Shown: positions 46,548-58,100 of the stretch, in pieces
Layout of the letters: every line of letters begins with the position of its first letter
Numbering within the stretch: position 1 is the stretch's first letter
Assembly (NCBI GenBank): GCA_002964805.2
Contig: PUDQ02000057.1
Span: forward strand, 372,001-436,000
Direction: 5' to 3'
DNA from: Trametes villosa
Taxonomy: Eukaryota > Basidiomycota > Agaricomycetes > Polyporales > Polyporaceae
Length of the DNA stretch: 64,000 nucleotides
Position numbers and translations under genes: made by a program
Notes under the pieces: model-generated
Told to the model about the DNA's origin: nothing
The model's input: the letters and a program-made list of their open reading frames with translations, nothing else
Database searches by the model: none

Positions 46548-48585
46548 TCAAACGTGCGCGCCCGCGATGATCCGGACTTCGGCGACGAGCCGCTCGATGT
46601 CCTCGACCAAAACGCGGCCCGCATCCGCCTTCGCCGCCTTCCGCTCCAGCAGTTTCTGCAGGCGGGCTGAGAGCGTGCGTTCCTCCTCGGCGTATGACGC
46701 TTCAGCAGCCCCTCGTCAGTCCACGGAGAAAACAGGCAGGAACACGAGTCGCTTACCTGCCAGGGCGGCGTGCGAGTCCGACACGATAGGGTCGGGCGTG
46801 ATGAGTGTACTTGCTTGGCCCAGGAACGATTCGGTATCCCTCGCTGGAGAGCGTGGGTTAGATGACGCTGCGCTTACGTTGGGGAAGAGTGAATGTCCAG
46901 CTTACCGTCGGTATATTGACCTTCAATGTCGGAGAGGACGCGCTCGAAAGACTGTAGACATGCGCGCGATGTCAGCGTTGCCCGATAGCACCCGGTATTG
47001 GTAGAAGAGACGCACGCGACTGTGGCCCAAACTCTCCACCAGCGCACCCGAGGGCGCACCAGGCCGATTAGCGATGGAGAGCCGAAGGGTGTCCACGTAT
47101 CCTTGGGTAGATGCGGCTTCTTCTCGCAGCGCGGCTTCGAGCTGCGGGACCGTCTCGCGGGTGAACACCGTATCCTGAGAACGTCAAAGCAGTGAGTATA
47201 TGCGCGGATACCAGAGCGCGGATGGCTGGACATACCGTCTGGAGGGCCCGCGCGCAGGCGAGCGTGAGCGCGGCTGTTTGGTCAGCGAGTTCTTGTAAGC
47301 TCCGTTCCTTCTCGGCCTATTTCGAGAGAACGCGAGAACCTCAGCCAGGGCGCCGGTAGGATAGTGGATGCGTACGTACAATACGTTGGGACGCGTCTTC
47401 GAGGTTGTCGCCTGGCTCATCTGGAGGCAAGGGTGACCGGTACTCGACCCTCTCTCTTGCGCACGACCTTGCCACAATCAGAGCTTTCTCACTAGAGCCA
47501 CATGTGAGCATTGCGCACTGAGATGGAGTTGAGGTACTCGCTATGCGGAGATCACTTCAGGGCTGTCAGGGCTTGATCCTATCGAGCGCGCTATAGCGGT
47601 CAGAAGGCGGGCCTCAGCGTCCTTGGCTCGGGCAGGCAACGCCTTGTCGCTCGCGGTCGAGGCGAGTCGTACGAGTCGGATAGCGTGCGATTGCAGTGAC
47701 TGTCGTGATCGCCATTTGAGCAACTGGCATCATATATGCGGCGAAGAGGAAACTGACTGCTAGCGTGTCGCGCGTGTATTCCACGCGCAGCGGTCTCTTG
47801 ATAGCGCTTGAGCTGGGTGGCGGGGCTTGGATTTCGACTTTTTCCTGCTGAAGTGCATGTTCAAGTCAATTGAATCGTGCATAGAAATGCCGTAGCACTA
47901 ACCGCGTTTTCCTCTCCGCCCTTCGATCTAGAGCGAGCCAACGTTAATGATCGTACAATGCCCCTAGCAAGAGAAGCACGTACCTGAGCTCACTCAGAAG
48001 CCGCAGGATCTCGTGGAAACGCTGCTTCCGTATCTCCTCCTTGCGTTCGAGAACGGATAGAAGGAGCATGGTGACACGTTTGTGCTCGAGCTCCTTCTGT
48101 GAGGCTTCGGCTTCGCCCTCTAAAGACCAGTCATCAGTAGGACGCCGAAAAGGGGTAATAGTTGCATACCAAGACTCCTGAGTGTGCCAGTCGGCTTCTT
48201 CATCTGTTCCTCCGACTGCTTTAGAGCTGCCTGCGCTGTCTTGACGCGAGCCTCAGCCCGCTGTACTCGGACGTAGAGGGGGTCGATCTCCTCGCGCGAC
48301 GACGCGCTCGTGGATCGCGAGGTTTCGCGATACCTGTGGGGCTCGGCTCTCAGCATGTTCTTCTAACATCACGACACAACGGAGAGCGCTTCCTGACATC
48401 TGCACGGTATTCCTCGCGCATGCGGCTACGTTTCTTCCGACCAAGTTAGACGTGGCGAAGTCGAGGACCTCGGACATCCGGCCCTGGTTCAGACGCTCCA
48501 TATCCTTGGGCGTTGGTACGGGCGCGCCTGCATCCCCAAGTGCATCGCGGACGCGGGTAGCCGCTGCCGAGTTTTCGTTAGACAT
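46548..48585 (-). CDS. Coiled-coil protein of unknown function (about 10 exons)
   Basis: Starts at 48585 and ends at TGA 46548-46550. Well-supported exons: 48398-48585, 48170-48333, 47984-48119, 47903-47927, about 47818-47844, then pieces around 47360-47757, 47234-47322, 46896-47175 and 46775-46866, and a last exon from about 46709 to 46548. The exact structure between 47330 and 47860 is uncertain because candidate introns there are short. The N-terminus is globular (VPTPKDMERLNQGRMSEVLD); from about residue 70 the chain is long, charged and heptad-like (EEIDPLYVRVQRAEARVK, then SQKELEHKRVTMLLLSVL, then ERSLQELADQTAALTLA, then LSARLQKLLERKAAKAD). It looks like a structural or microtubule/kinetochore-type protein. 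An augmin-like identity crossed my mind but is not demonstrated. Confidence 0.65.
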
Positions 48586-49102
48586 GCCCGTAAATCAGTG
48601 AGGTGCGTCCTTGAGCAGTTTGATGTGGTACAGTCGTAAGAACCGGACAGTTAGTTCGAGAGTGACGCGGACTCGGGCACTCGGAGTGAATCGGTCGTGG
48701 CTTGCGGTAAGTAGAGAATCGAGTGAAGCTTCAAGCCACGACCGCGACGCGACGCGACTCAGACAGACGCTCTCACGCCACAACGGTTGTGGCTGTGCCA
48801 TACCTTCGTAGGGAGAACAACTCAGAGTAGCGCGCTTCGCGGCATAGGACAAATTTCAGAGATATTGACCATGAATTAATTTACCCGTGTCGTCACCGTT
48901 CTTGAAACAAAATTACCCGTCGAATCTGAGGAGCATGTAGGTATTTTTCTCCGTCTGCATCGAATGGCACGCCGTGGACTGAGCAACTTGAACGCAGCAA
49001 CTTCATCCATTGAAACCCGACTTAACAGCATCATCCCCGTACCCTACTACCCCCTCAGATTCTAACTTGACCACGCGGGCGCAGGCTCTCTATTAGCGCC
49101 GC
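48586..49102. other. Intergenic
   Basis: Promoter side of the coiled-coil gene and 3' flank of the small secreted protein gene. No gene seen. Confidence 0.5.
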
Positions 49103-49493
49103 TTAGTGGAAGCCGAGCCAGCAGCGTGCGCCGCCCTCGTTGTCGTCGCACTCGACGTCGGACGCGCCCTGGTTGATCGCTTGCACGAGCAGGCCCGCGC
49201 ACGCGTCGTAGCAGTTCTCCGGGCTCTTGTAGTCGTGGCTGCCCTTGAACCAGCCGCGCCCGCCGCAGTCCATGCCGTCCTATGAGGCTGTCAGCGATGT
49301 TCCTGGGGGTAGGGAGAGGAAGGAAAGCAGACAGACGTACCCAGTTGTCAGTGCGGTAGTTGTCGAGGCAGGTGTGGAGGGCACCCTGGTCGGTCGCGCC
49401 GAGGGCGTTGAACTGGCGCACGATGGACGCGTTGGCGGAGACCTGGCTGACGGCGAAGGCGGCGAGGGCAACGAAGGCGGCGGTGAAATGCAT
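49103..49493 (-). CDS. Small secreted cysteine-rich protein
   Basis: Predicted 109-aa protein from two exons (49341-49493 and 49103-49279) with a 61-nt intron (GTACGT donor, ATAG acceptor). The signal peptide MHFTAAFVALAAFAVSQVSA is followed by an 89-residue mature chain with six cysteines (TCLDN, MDCGG, ENCYD, DACAG, VECDD, ARCWL), enough for three disulfides. Aromatic and glycine residues surround them. The start at 49493 was chosen over an in-frame ATG at 49565 because it begins directly with the signal peptide. The TATA box is about 140 bp upstream. No known domain recognised. Size, secretion and cysteine content fit the effector-like small secreted protein class of basidiomycetes. Confidence 0.82.
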
Positions 49494-52176
49494 TTTTCCT
49501 GAGATGGAAACTGTCCTGAAGTTCAGGTGAGTGGTGGACGGCGGTTGATGGACCGGATGACTCACTGAAGGTGGAAGCGGTAATTTGTGATATGAGGCTG
49601 GTGGTGAGGATTAGGGACGGTGGTCGACACCTTATATACTCTCCGTCGTCGAGAATCTGCATGGGGAAAGGTGGTGATATTCCAAAGAAGACGCCAGGGT
49701 GACCAATTGCTCGGCGAAGCAAGCAGATTTGTGGCCGGGCGGGATATTGAGAATGTGCAAAACACGCTCGAGGTTGGTCCCTGGGCCGCTAGACGACTCG
49801 GAGCATACAACGGGAGAAAACGGTCAGTACGCGAGCCCGGCGCTCGACTATAGGCGGTCTCGGCGGCGTCGCTCCGACGAGCGACGTCAGGTCCATCGAA
49901 ACCCTCGAGTTTGGCGGGCGCCCCATACATTTCAACTCGTGTTGGCGCACCGATATCGGAATGCTGTCGACTAGCCGTTGATCTTGCGCGTTTCTGCGTA
50001 TGCCGGTCGGTGCTAGTGTCCCCGACGGCTTCGGGCGCAGACTCTCCAGCCGAAATATTTGCTCTTCCTGGCAGTATTTTGCACGAGTACGGCCTCGTCT
50101 AGCATCCGTTATAACCTTCAACACACAAAGAATCAGGCGTGGTCGAGTCGCGACACAGGCGGCGGCCGTTCATTGAAGAGGTCTGTGAGACGTAGTTTTT
50201 CAGCTGGATTCTATGTGGCACGCTAAGCAGCCCACTTGCTAGCATTGATTTTTCCGTGAATATGGATCCGTTACCTTTGGCACTTCAAGCAAAGCGGTGA
50301 GGTGGCTTCGGTCGGGCAAGTAGGGTTCTGCGGAAACCACTGTCGGCGCCCGTCATCCACGCCACGCGCTCGAACACCGCTTTAGGAGCGTGGGAAGACC
50401 AGTCTACAGGAATCTCTCGTTTGCAGACCCCGCCAACTCACCTCATCCTGATATCATCTTGAACAATATTGACCATCTTTCTCTGCTCCGGACTCTGGAC
50501 AATAGCGGCAGACGCACACTTGCTCTCGTTGCCAACATATACGCTCTGACTGCTTCAAGTTGCACAGCGCTCCTCAGGTCCTCGCCGGGCGAGCCGCCTT
50601 CCAGTCACTTCGCCGGCATCGGCAGGGTCTATGACAAATGAGAAGGTTTGAGACCCGTCCGTGGCTATACCCTTGCCGTTATTGACTTGTGTACGCGCAC
50701 AGTGTGTATGCACTTGGACTCCCTTCGGCGGCGCCCGCAGTTGCCCGGCCGTGGCGCAATGTATGCGCCCCGGGTTGTTTCCCGCTGTGGCAGGATATCT
50801 ACCGACCGCGTTTATCTGGACCAAGGGCGATACAGTATCGCAACGCATTAGCGGGCCGTCACGACCAATTTTCAAACGGGGTCCAGCCCCGCCCTGGCGC
50901 TAGACCCCGATCCGCACTGAACTGTCCCAAACGTGCCCCGGACGCGCTGCTGCTCGAATACGCGTGCGTTATTTCAACCGTCTACCGCACGCGTTGGGGT
51001 CTTGGTAGCTCCTGTGACCTGCGCTAAACATCAAGCGCATGCCTCCGTTTGGTGTCGGATCAACAACACTGGAGTTCCATATCATATCCTACCACCATTG
51101 AGTTGACAGGCCGGCCTCGGAGACGAAGTACATGGACATCATAGCCAATCCCTTCGGCTCCTCCTCGCATCCAGTCTGCGCGACTTTACGAATGAGTCAA
51201 CCACGGCACGTCTAGAGCAACCCGGCACAGTGGACACATTGTGAGGAGATTTCCTTCTTTGTGGTGCGCGACCAGTCTGACCGCTATGTACAGAGTGGCA
51301 GGGCCCCCGCCTGCCGTCAACCCCACGGGGTAGCATGCTAATGCGCCAACCCACGGTGTGAACTCCCCTCGCGCATAACGAAGACGGACGCATGTTGCAC
51401 CGCCCAATTCGTCGAGCAGCACTGTCCTAGTCGAACCGCCGCTGTGCCGATCCTCCTCAGCTCGGCCAGTTGAGCAGGCAAGAGCGCCCGGTGGCAGGGC
51501 AGTGGTTCTTGGGCGCACGCCGTCAGTGGGACCAGTGCTCCGTGACAAGTGTGGAAGATGCGCTTCTACGCTATCAGGGTTTGCTGCGGCATTCATTCGG
51601 CCCGCGTTCTTTCTGCACAACGTGTATGTGATATGTTCACCTCGGTGCACGACGCCATTCCAGTGGTCACAGACATCTCACTCATGTAAACAGCGTTCGG
51701 CTCAAGGACCTGTGAAGCGAGGCGCAACCCAGTGATTTTCGAGCGCACAGTAGGGGCGTGCGGCGCCGCACGAGGCGATGATCATAGGGCGCGTATTAAC
51801 GGGTTCATGCTGGGAAGCTGTCTATATAGAAGACAAAGTGTGCTTCCACGCCTGAAGCTACATCTCCCGCACCCGCCTGACCTTGCTCGAAGGCTCAGTT
51901 CCACTCGCTGACACAGGAATACAACGCGGTTCCATTTGAAATGTCCGCCGCAGTGCAGTGTTACTAGCACTGTCTTTTGCCTGTCCTCGCTCATTTGATG
52001 GAGGTACGAAACCTTGTTGTCTATAGGGCCAGTGCGCACTGACGTGGACTGGGCAGTGCCTGCTATATTAGAGATCTGGGTATAGCGGGGCCGCGTCTCC
52101 GGTGCCGCGCGCTTCGCCGCCTATAAATGTCACTCATACCTCATGGAGTGCGCCAAATCCTGCCCCTCCTCCCTTC
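49494..52176. other. Large intergenic region
   Basis: About 2.7 kb in which I recognise no gene apart from the promoter of the small secreted protein gene at its left end. Composition is even and no repeats stand out. Confidence 0.45.
49631..49638 (-). promoter_or_regulatory. TATA box of the small secreted protein gene
   Basis: TATATAAG on the minus strand, about 140 bp upstream of the ATG at 49493. Confidence 0.6.
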
Positions 52177-55100
52177 ATGAGTACTTCCCCTTGGGATATC
52201 TACGCGGATCAGCTATTCAGTCTCGGCTATGGCCATCCTTTATGGATGCCCGACCCAGCTCCCGGGGCGGCCGAAGTCCAGATCGGCGATGTTGGCTGGA
52301 TTCACGAAGGGGAGTTCCACGCGCTTTTCAACGCTTTCAAAGGCGAGCACGAAGAACAGCCTAAAGGAGGAGTCCCCGTAGACTACGTGCCGCTCAACAT
52401 TCGTGACTGTACCGTTGTCGGACCACGCAACAAGATCTCACAACGTGCTCTATGTAGTAAGAGCATTCGCAGGGTCGATGTCTCCGGAGACATCTCCGCG
52501 GCATTGTAAGTCCAGCTCTCGTCTTTCGCATCATGACGCTCATGCACACTCGGCTCAGGACTTCATCGCCTGGTATCGCATGTTCGCTCAATTTCAACTT
52601 TACCTGCAAGGAGGATGCCGGGGCGCTGCTCTTCCTCAGTCCATCCGGGAGATCTCAAGATCTATTCTCCAAGCAGCACATTGTCAAGTACATAGAAGAC
52701 CACTTCGAGCGTTGGATGGAGTTCGCGAATCACAAACATCATCTTGGACTCACCGAAGACCAGATCGTGTTCGTTTCCGGTACAATGAAGACGAGTAGGT
52801 GGTGTGTCGCCGCCTTTCAGGATTCAACACGAGGGAAAACCGGAACTGTCGTCGGCAACCTCGCTCCATTCGCTTCGATCGACTTCTCCGTATCCGTATC
52901 CGATACCAAGCTCTCGACCGCCCACTACAGAGTCGGTCCAACGGAGCGACCAGGAGGCACCACTGAAGGGACGCTGCCTCAGGAACCATGTGACCAATGC
53001 ATCTTCATCCACTACTACAAGCGGAAGCGCAAGAAGTGGCTTATCACCCCGTCCGTCATGAAAGCTGCAGCTGGGCCTCATGAGCTTCCCCGCGATCCGG
53101 ACCCCAGTGGCCGCTGGCCCTCGACAGTCTCCGATGTCGCCTCCAGGTCCAGCCTCCCCAACCATGACATCGTGCAAGTTCCCAAGCAAGAGACAGTTTG
53201 TTGTACTTGCTGTTGTGGGTAGCGGGGCGTTGCGGCAAGGCCGAACGCACCGCGAGGCGCGTACGTTGCAGCGCGGGCTGGACGTCGCGCCGCGAAGGCA
53301 AAAGCGCTCGCAGCATCGGCTGGAGGGCTTGGGGCGGTAGGCGCGTGGGCGCAGGTCTCGGACCGGGGTGTGAAGTCGGCGCGGGGCGCCGACTTATGTT
53401 TGTTCTTATTTCATTCGACTCTCATTCGCTGGGCGGAGGCGGGCGCAAGCGGGAGCTCGCGCTCGTCCCGCCACTCCTTGTTTGTATCTGTTTGTACCGA
53501 AAACTGGGCGAGCTCGCGCGAGCTCGCCCGGGCTCACCTCACACGTTCATTGCATACCGTGTGAGGTGAGTAGGCTTCCAGTCTCATCCCGTAGCTTTAG
53601 TACTGACATCATGGCGCAGATCCCATCTGAGACCGCGCCTTAGGTTAGCACATCAATCTCACACGTTCATTGCATACCGTGTGAGATCCCATCTGAGACT
53701 GCGCCTTAGATCTAGTCGCTCCCCACCCGCTCGACGCTTCCATAACCTTAAAAGGTTATGAGCCCTGCCTTCCAACAATAGGCATCGCAACATCAGAACA
53801 TGTCGAACGACACATCCATCAATTCCTCGAAGTACAGCGTCCCCAAGCTGGCTTCCGATGGATCGAACTGGATCACGTATCGGGAGCGAATGAAGGTCGT
53901 TCAGACCGCGAAGGGATTCATGCCGCACATCAGGGGAACCGCTCGTAAGCCCCTCTACCCCCCCCCTATCGACCGCGCGTTGCCGTACCAAGCCGGCGGA
54001 ACCGCTCCGGCGTCAGCCCCAAGCGCTACCGACACCGAGGAGACGTCGACCCCGTCCGGCGATCAGCAGACCCAGACGACCGGCGCGCGCGCACCGAAGA
54101 CATCGGAACGCGAGCAAGTCCCCATGGACGAGTACTCGCACCTCACCGATGAGCAGTACGCGGACCTGGTCGACAAGCTCGATGCGAAGTACTCGGCCTG
54201 GGAGACCAAGGAGGCGGGCGCGCGGGCTCTCATTTACGAGACCCTTAGCGACGATCTCTTCATAGAGGTCCAGTCTCAGCCGACAGCGAAGGCTCTGTGG
54301 GAGGCGGTGGTCGCCTCCTGCGAGAACAAATCGCTGATGTACTCGAACGCGATCAGGACCCGCCTCCAGAACACTCGCTGCCCGGAAGGGGGCGACGTGC
54401 GCGCGCATCTGGCGCTACTCATGCGGGAGAGACAAAACCTCGCGGCGGTCGGCACCCGCCTAGGCGACTCGGAGTTCGCCGCTATCATCACCAACAGCCT
54501 CCCCGAGTCGTACTTCGGGCGAGTACAGACGATCGTCGACATCTCCAGCATCGCAGGACACACAATCCCGATCGAGTTCTTGGTGAACACGCTCAACGAG
54601 GAGTACGATCGGCGGGCCATCAACAAGGCCACAGAGGTCGCGCTCGCCACAGCCGCGGCGGCCGCGCCAGGAGCGCGCTCGATGATCGAGTGCTACAACT
54701 GCCACGGGCGAGGACACATCGCGCGCAACTGCCGCCGCAAGGGCGGAGGGAAGGAGGGCCAGTGGCCTAAGGGACGGGACGGCGACGCGAACCAGGGCGC
54801 GAACGCGAACGCACAGGCGAACGCGAACGCGGCTACGGAACAGCACCACGGCTTCGTCGCACTCGGCAACACCGTCGCGCAGGCACTCGCGGCGGCACCC
54901 GGATCGTACGTCGACGTCTTCGACAGCGGCGCGAGCATCCACATCTCGCCGTACCGCGAACGCTTCGTGACGTTCCGCGAGCTCACGCCGCCGCGCCCCA
55001 TCACCGCGGCCAACGGAGACGAGTTCCTGGCCACGGGACAAGGCGACGTCGAGATCTGTGTCCCGAACGGGACGTCATCTCGCATGCTCACGCTCCGCAA

Positions 55101-58100
55101 CGTCCTCTACTCGCCCTCGGTCGCCTTCGCCCTCATCTCGATCCGGAAGGCCGACGAGGGCGGATACACCACAGTCTTTGAGCACGGCGAGTGCAAGATT
55201 GTCGATCGCACCACCAAGGCCAGCATTGCGCGCATCCCAATCACGGCAGGGCTGTACCAAGTCGTCAGCCAATACGTCGAGACGTACGCGTCCGCCGCCG
55301 CCACTGCGCTGAGCGCGAACTCGCGCCCGGGCGGAAAGCGCGTCCTCAAGGTCACGCCCTTCGGACTCCACCGTTGCCTCACACACATCTCCCTTCGGGC
55401 CGCGCGCGACCTCGTCAAGGACGGTCGCGTCGCCGGCGTTGAGCTACTCGAGGGGCCGGTAGACCAGACGTGCGACGTCTGCATCCAGGCCAAAATCACA
55501 CGAAAGGCCATCCCTGACGAGGCACACGGGGCTCCGCACGACATCCCTGTCGAGGAATACGGCGACAAGCTCCACTCGGATTCGTGGGATTCCGGCGACG
55601 TCTCACTCGGCGGGAACGTGAAGTCAGCACTGTTCGTTGACGAGCGCACGCGGCTGCACCATGGATACCCGGTGAAGTCCGTCGCACAGCTGGAGAACGC
55701 GTACAAGGAACTCGAGGCCGCCATCCTCACGCAGACGGGGAACCAGGTCAAGTGGCTACATAGCGACAACGGCGGCGAGTTCATCGGGCTCAAGCCGCAC
55801 CTCGCATCGCGAGGAACCCACTGGAGCGCATCCGTGCCGCACACGCCCGAGCAAAACGGCGTCGCAGAACGCGCGCACCGCGTGCACCGCGAGCGCGTCA
55901 GCGCGATGTTGCTCGACGCGAAGCTTCCGAAGACACTCTGGGCGCACGCGTACAAGCACTCGGTGTACGTGCACAACCGCACCGGGCACTCGGCACTCAA
56001 TGGCATGACACCGTACGAAGCGCGCTTCGGGAGCGTACCGGACATCCGCCACCTGCGACCATGGGGCGCGCACGTCTGGGTGCGGCAGGAGAACACTCGC
56101 AAGCTCGATGCGAAAGGCGTCGCCGCGCGCTTCGTCGGGTTCAGCGAGAACCACCGCGACGGCATCTACGTCTACTGGCCCCAGAAGCGCAACGTCACCG
56201 TCGCACGCAACTTCGTCTGGGCCGAAGACGTGGAGCAACGCGCGGGCGTCCCGAGCGAGGGGGCGAGGAGCGAGGCTAGCGAGTCGGAGAGCGAGGGGGC
56301 GAGGAGCGAGGCTAGCGAGTCGGAGAGCGAGGCAGAGCTTGACGCCAACGCTCAGGACGCACCGCACGTGAGCGGTGAGGATGCGACGCGCGACGATGCG
56401 CAGGACGAGGGGGCGACGCACGACAATGTGCAGGACGAGGGGGCGACGCGCGACGGTGCGCAGGACGAGGGGGCGGAGAATGTGGAGGACGAAGGCGAGA
56501 AGGGCAACACTGGCGACGCACAAGACGAGGACGGGGCAGAAGGTGCACCCGACCCGCAAGACGAGCAGCTCGGCAACGAGGAGATCGCGCAGGCACCACC
56601 CGAGCCACTCCTTGGACGAGGACATCGCGTCAAGAAGCCGTCGCCGTATGCGCGGCGCCTCCTCCAAGGCGAGGGCACGACAGACGGATCCGCGCACAGC
56701 AAGCGAAAGTACCCGCGCGGTCTCGTACCCGGGGAAATCATGGGCGCGTTGAGCGCATTGGCTACGCCGCTCGAGAGCGACAACACGGTGGAAGGTACGC
56801 CCAGTATCCCTGACATATCTAAGGACTGGTGGGCGACAGCGCATGCGCTTGTCGCCCAGACGGGAGGAGATCCGCTCAGTGGTGACCCTACCTCACTGCG
56901 GGAAGCGCAGGAAGCTCCTGACTGGCCGCAGTGGGAAAAGGCCATCACTGTCGAGATGGAGAACCTCCGTGCGCACGGCACGTATGACCTAGTCGTGCGG
57001 CCCACGAACGCGCACGTCATTGGAAGTCGGTTAGTCTTTCATCGGAAGCGCGACGCCAATGGCGCAGTCAAGCAGTGCAAGGTGCGAGTGGTTGCGCAGG
57101 GGTTCAGTCAGATCCCCGGCGTCGACTACAATGAGACCTTTGCTCCAGTCGCCAAGTCGAGTTCCCTACGGCTCATGATTGCGCTTGCGGCCCGCTTCGG
57201 CTGGCCGCTGATCCAGTTGGATGTCAAAAGCGCGTATCTGAACGGGGATCTTGACGAGGAGATATACATGCGGCAGCCTCCTGGCACAGCTGCGCGGGGA
57301 GAAGAGGACCTGGTGTGCCGGCTGCGGAAGTCCCTCTATGGACTGAAGCAGGCCGGCCGCGAATGGTACAAGACGTATCGAGCGGCGATGACCGAACTTG
57401 GGTTCGAGCGCAGCGAGTCCGACCACGCGTGCTTTTGGCAGCGCGACGGCGCGTCCCTGGCCATGGTCGGCACCATCGTCGACGACATGCTTGTCACGGG
57501 CACACCCGACCTCGTCGAACGGTTCCGGGGCGGAATCAAGAGGCACTTCACTGTGACCGACGCGGGAGAGGTCTCTTGGTTGCTGGGGATCGAGGTCGTA
57601 CGCGACTCCGACGCTGGGACAGTCCGACTCGCGCAACGCTCGGCCATCGACACAGTTGTCCGCGCGATGAGCCTCGAGGGCGCGAAGGCGGCGAGCACTC
57701 CGATCGCCGTTGGCGGTGTGCTCGACAAGACTCAGTGCCCGACAACCGCGCACGCCATCGCCGACATGTCTGGAGTCCCGTACCGCGAAGGTATCGGGAT
57801 GTGCATGTATCTCGCCGTGACGACCCGCCCGGACATCGCGTATGCTGTACACCGCCTCGCGCGGTACATGAGCAACCCGGGACGACCGCACTGGGAGGCG
57901 CTCAAGCGACTGGTGCGCTACCTCATCGGAACGCGCGAGTACTGGCTGGTGTACGGGCAGGACTCGACGGGGCTCGCCGGGTACACGGACGCGGACTGGG
58001 GCACTAGCGACGACGCGCGACACTCGGTCTGCGGGTACGTCTACGTGTTCGACGGCGGGGCCGTTTCCTGGTCGGCGAAGAAGCAAGGCGTAGTCGCACT

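Larger units (their letters stand above)
53211..53753 (+). repeat. Left LTR of the copia element
   Basis: Begins TGTTGTGGGTAG and ends CCTTAAAA. The end is not the canonical CA. The LTR includes a perfect 24-bp GC-rich palindrome at 53506-53529 and two related hairpins (separate entries). Confidence 0.92.

Noticed and set aside
53198..53569. Open frames within the LTRs (for example VAGRCGKAERTARR-type)
   Set aside because: They lie wholly in the non-coding LTR and appear twice only because the LTR is duplicated.
55107..56844. Several long minus-strand open frames opposite the copia polyprotein
   Set aside because: They are mirror frames of high-GC coding sequence without domains; the plus strand carries all retroelement motifs.
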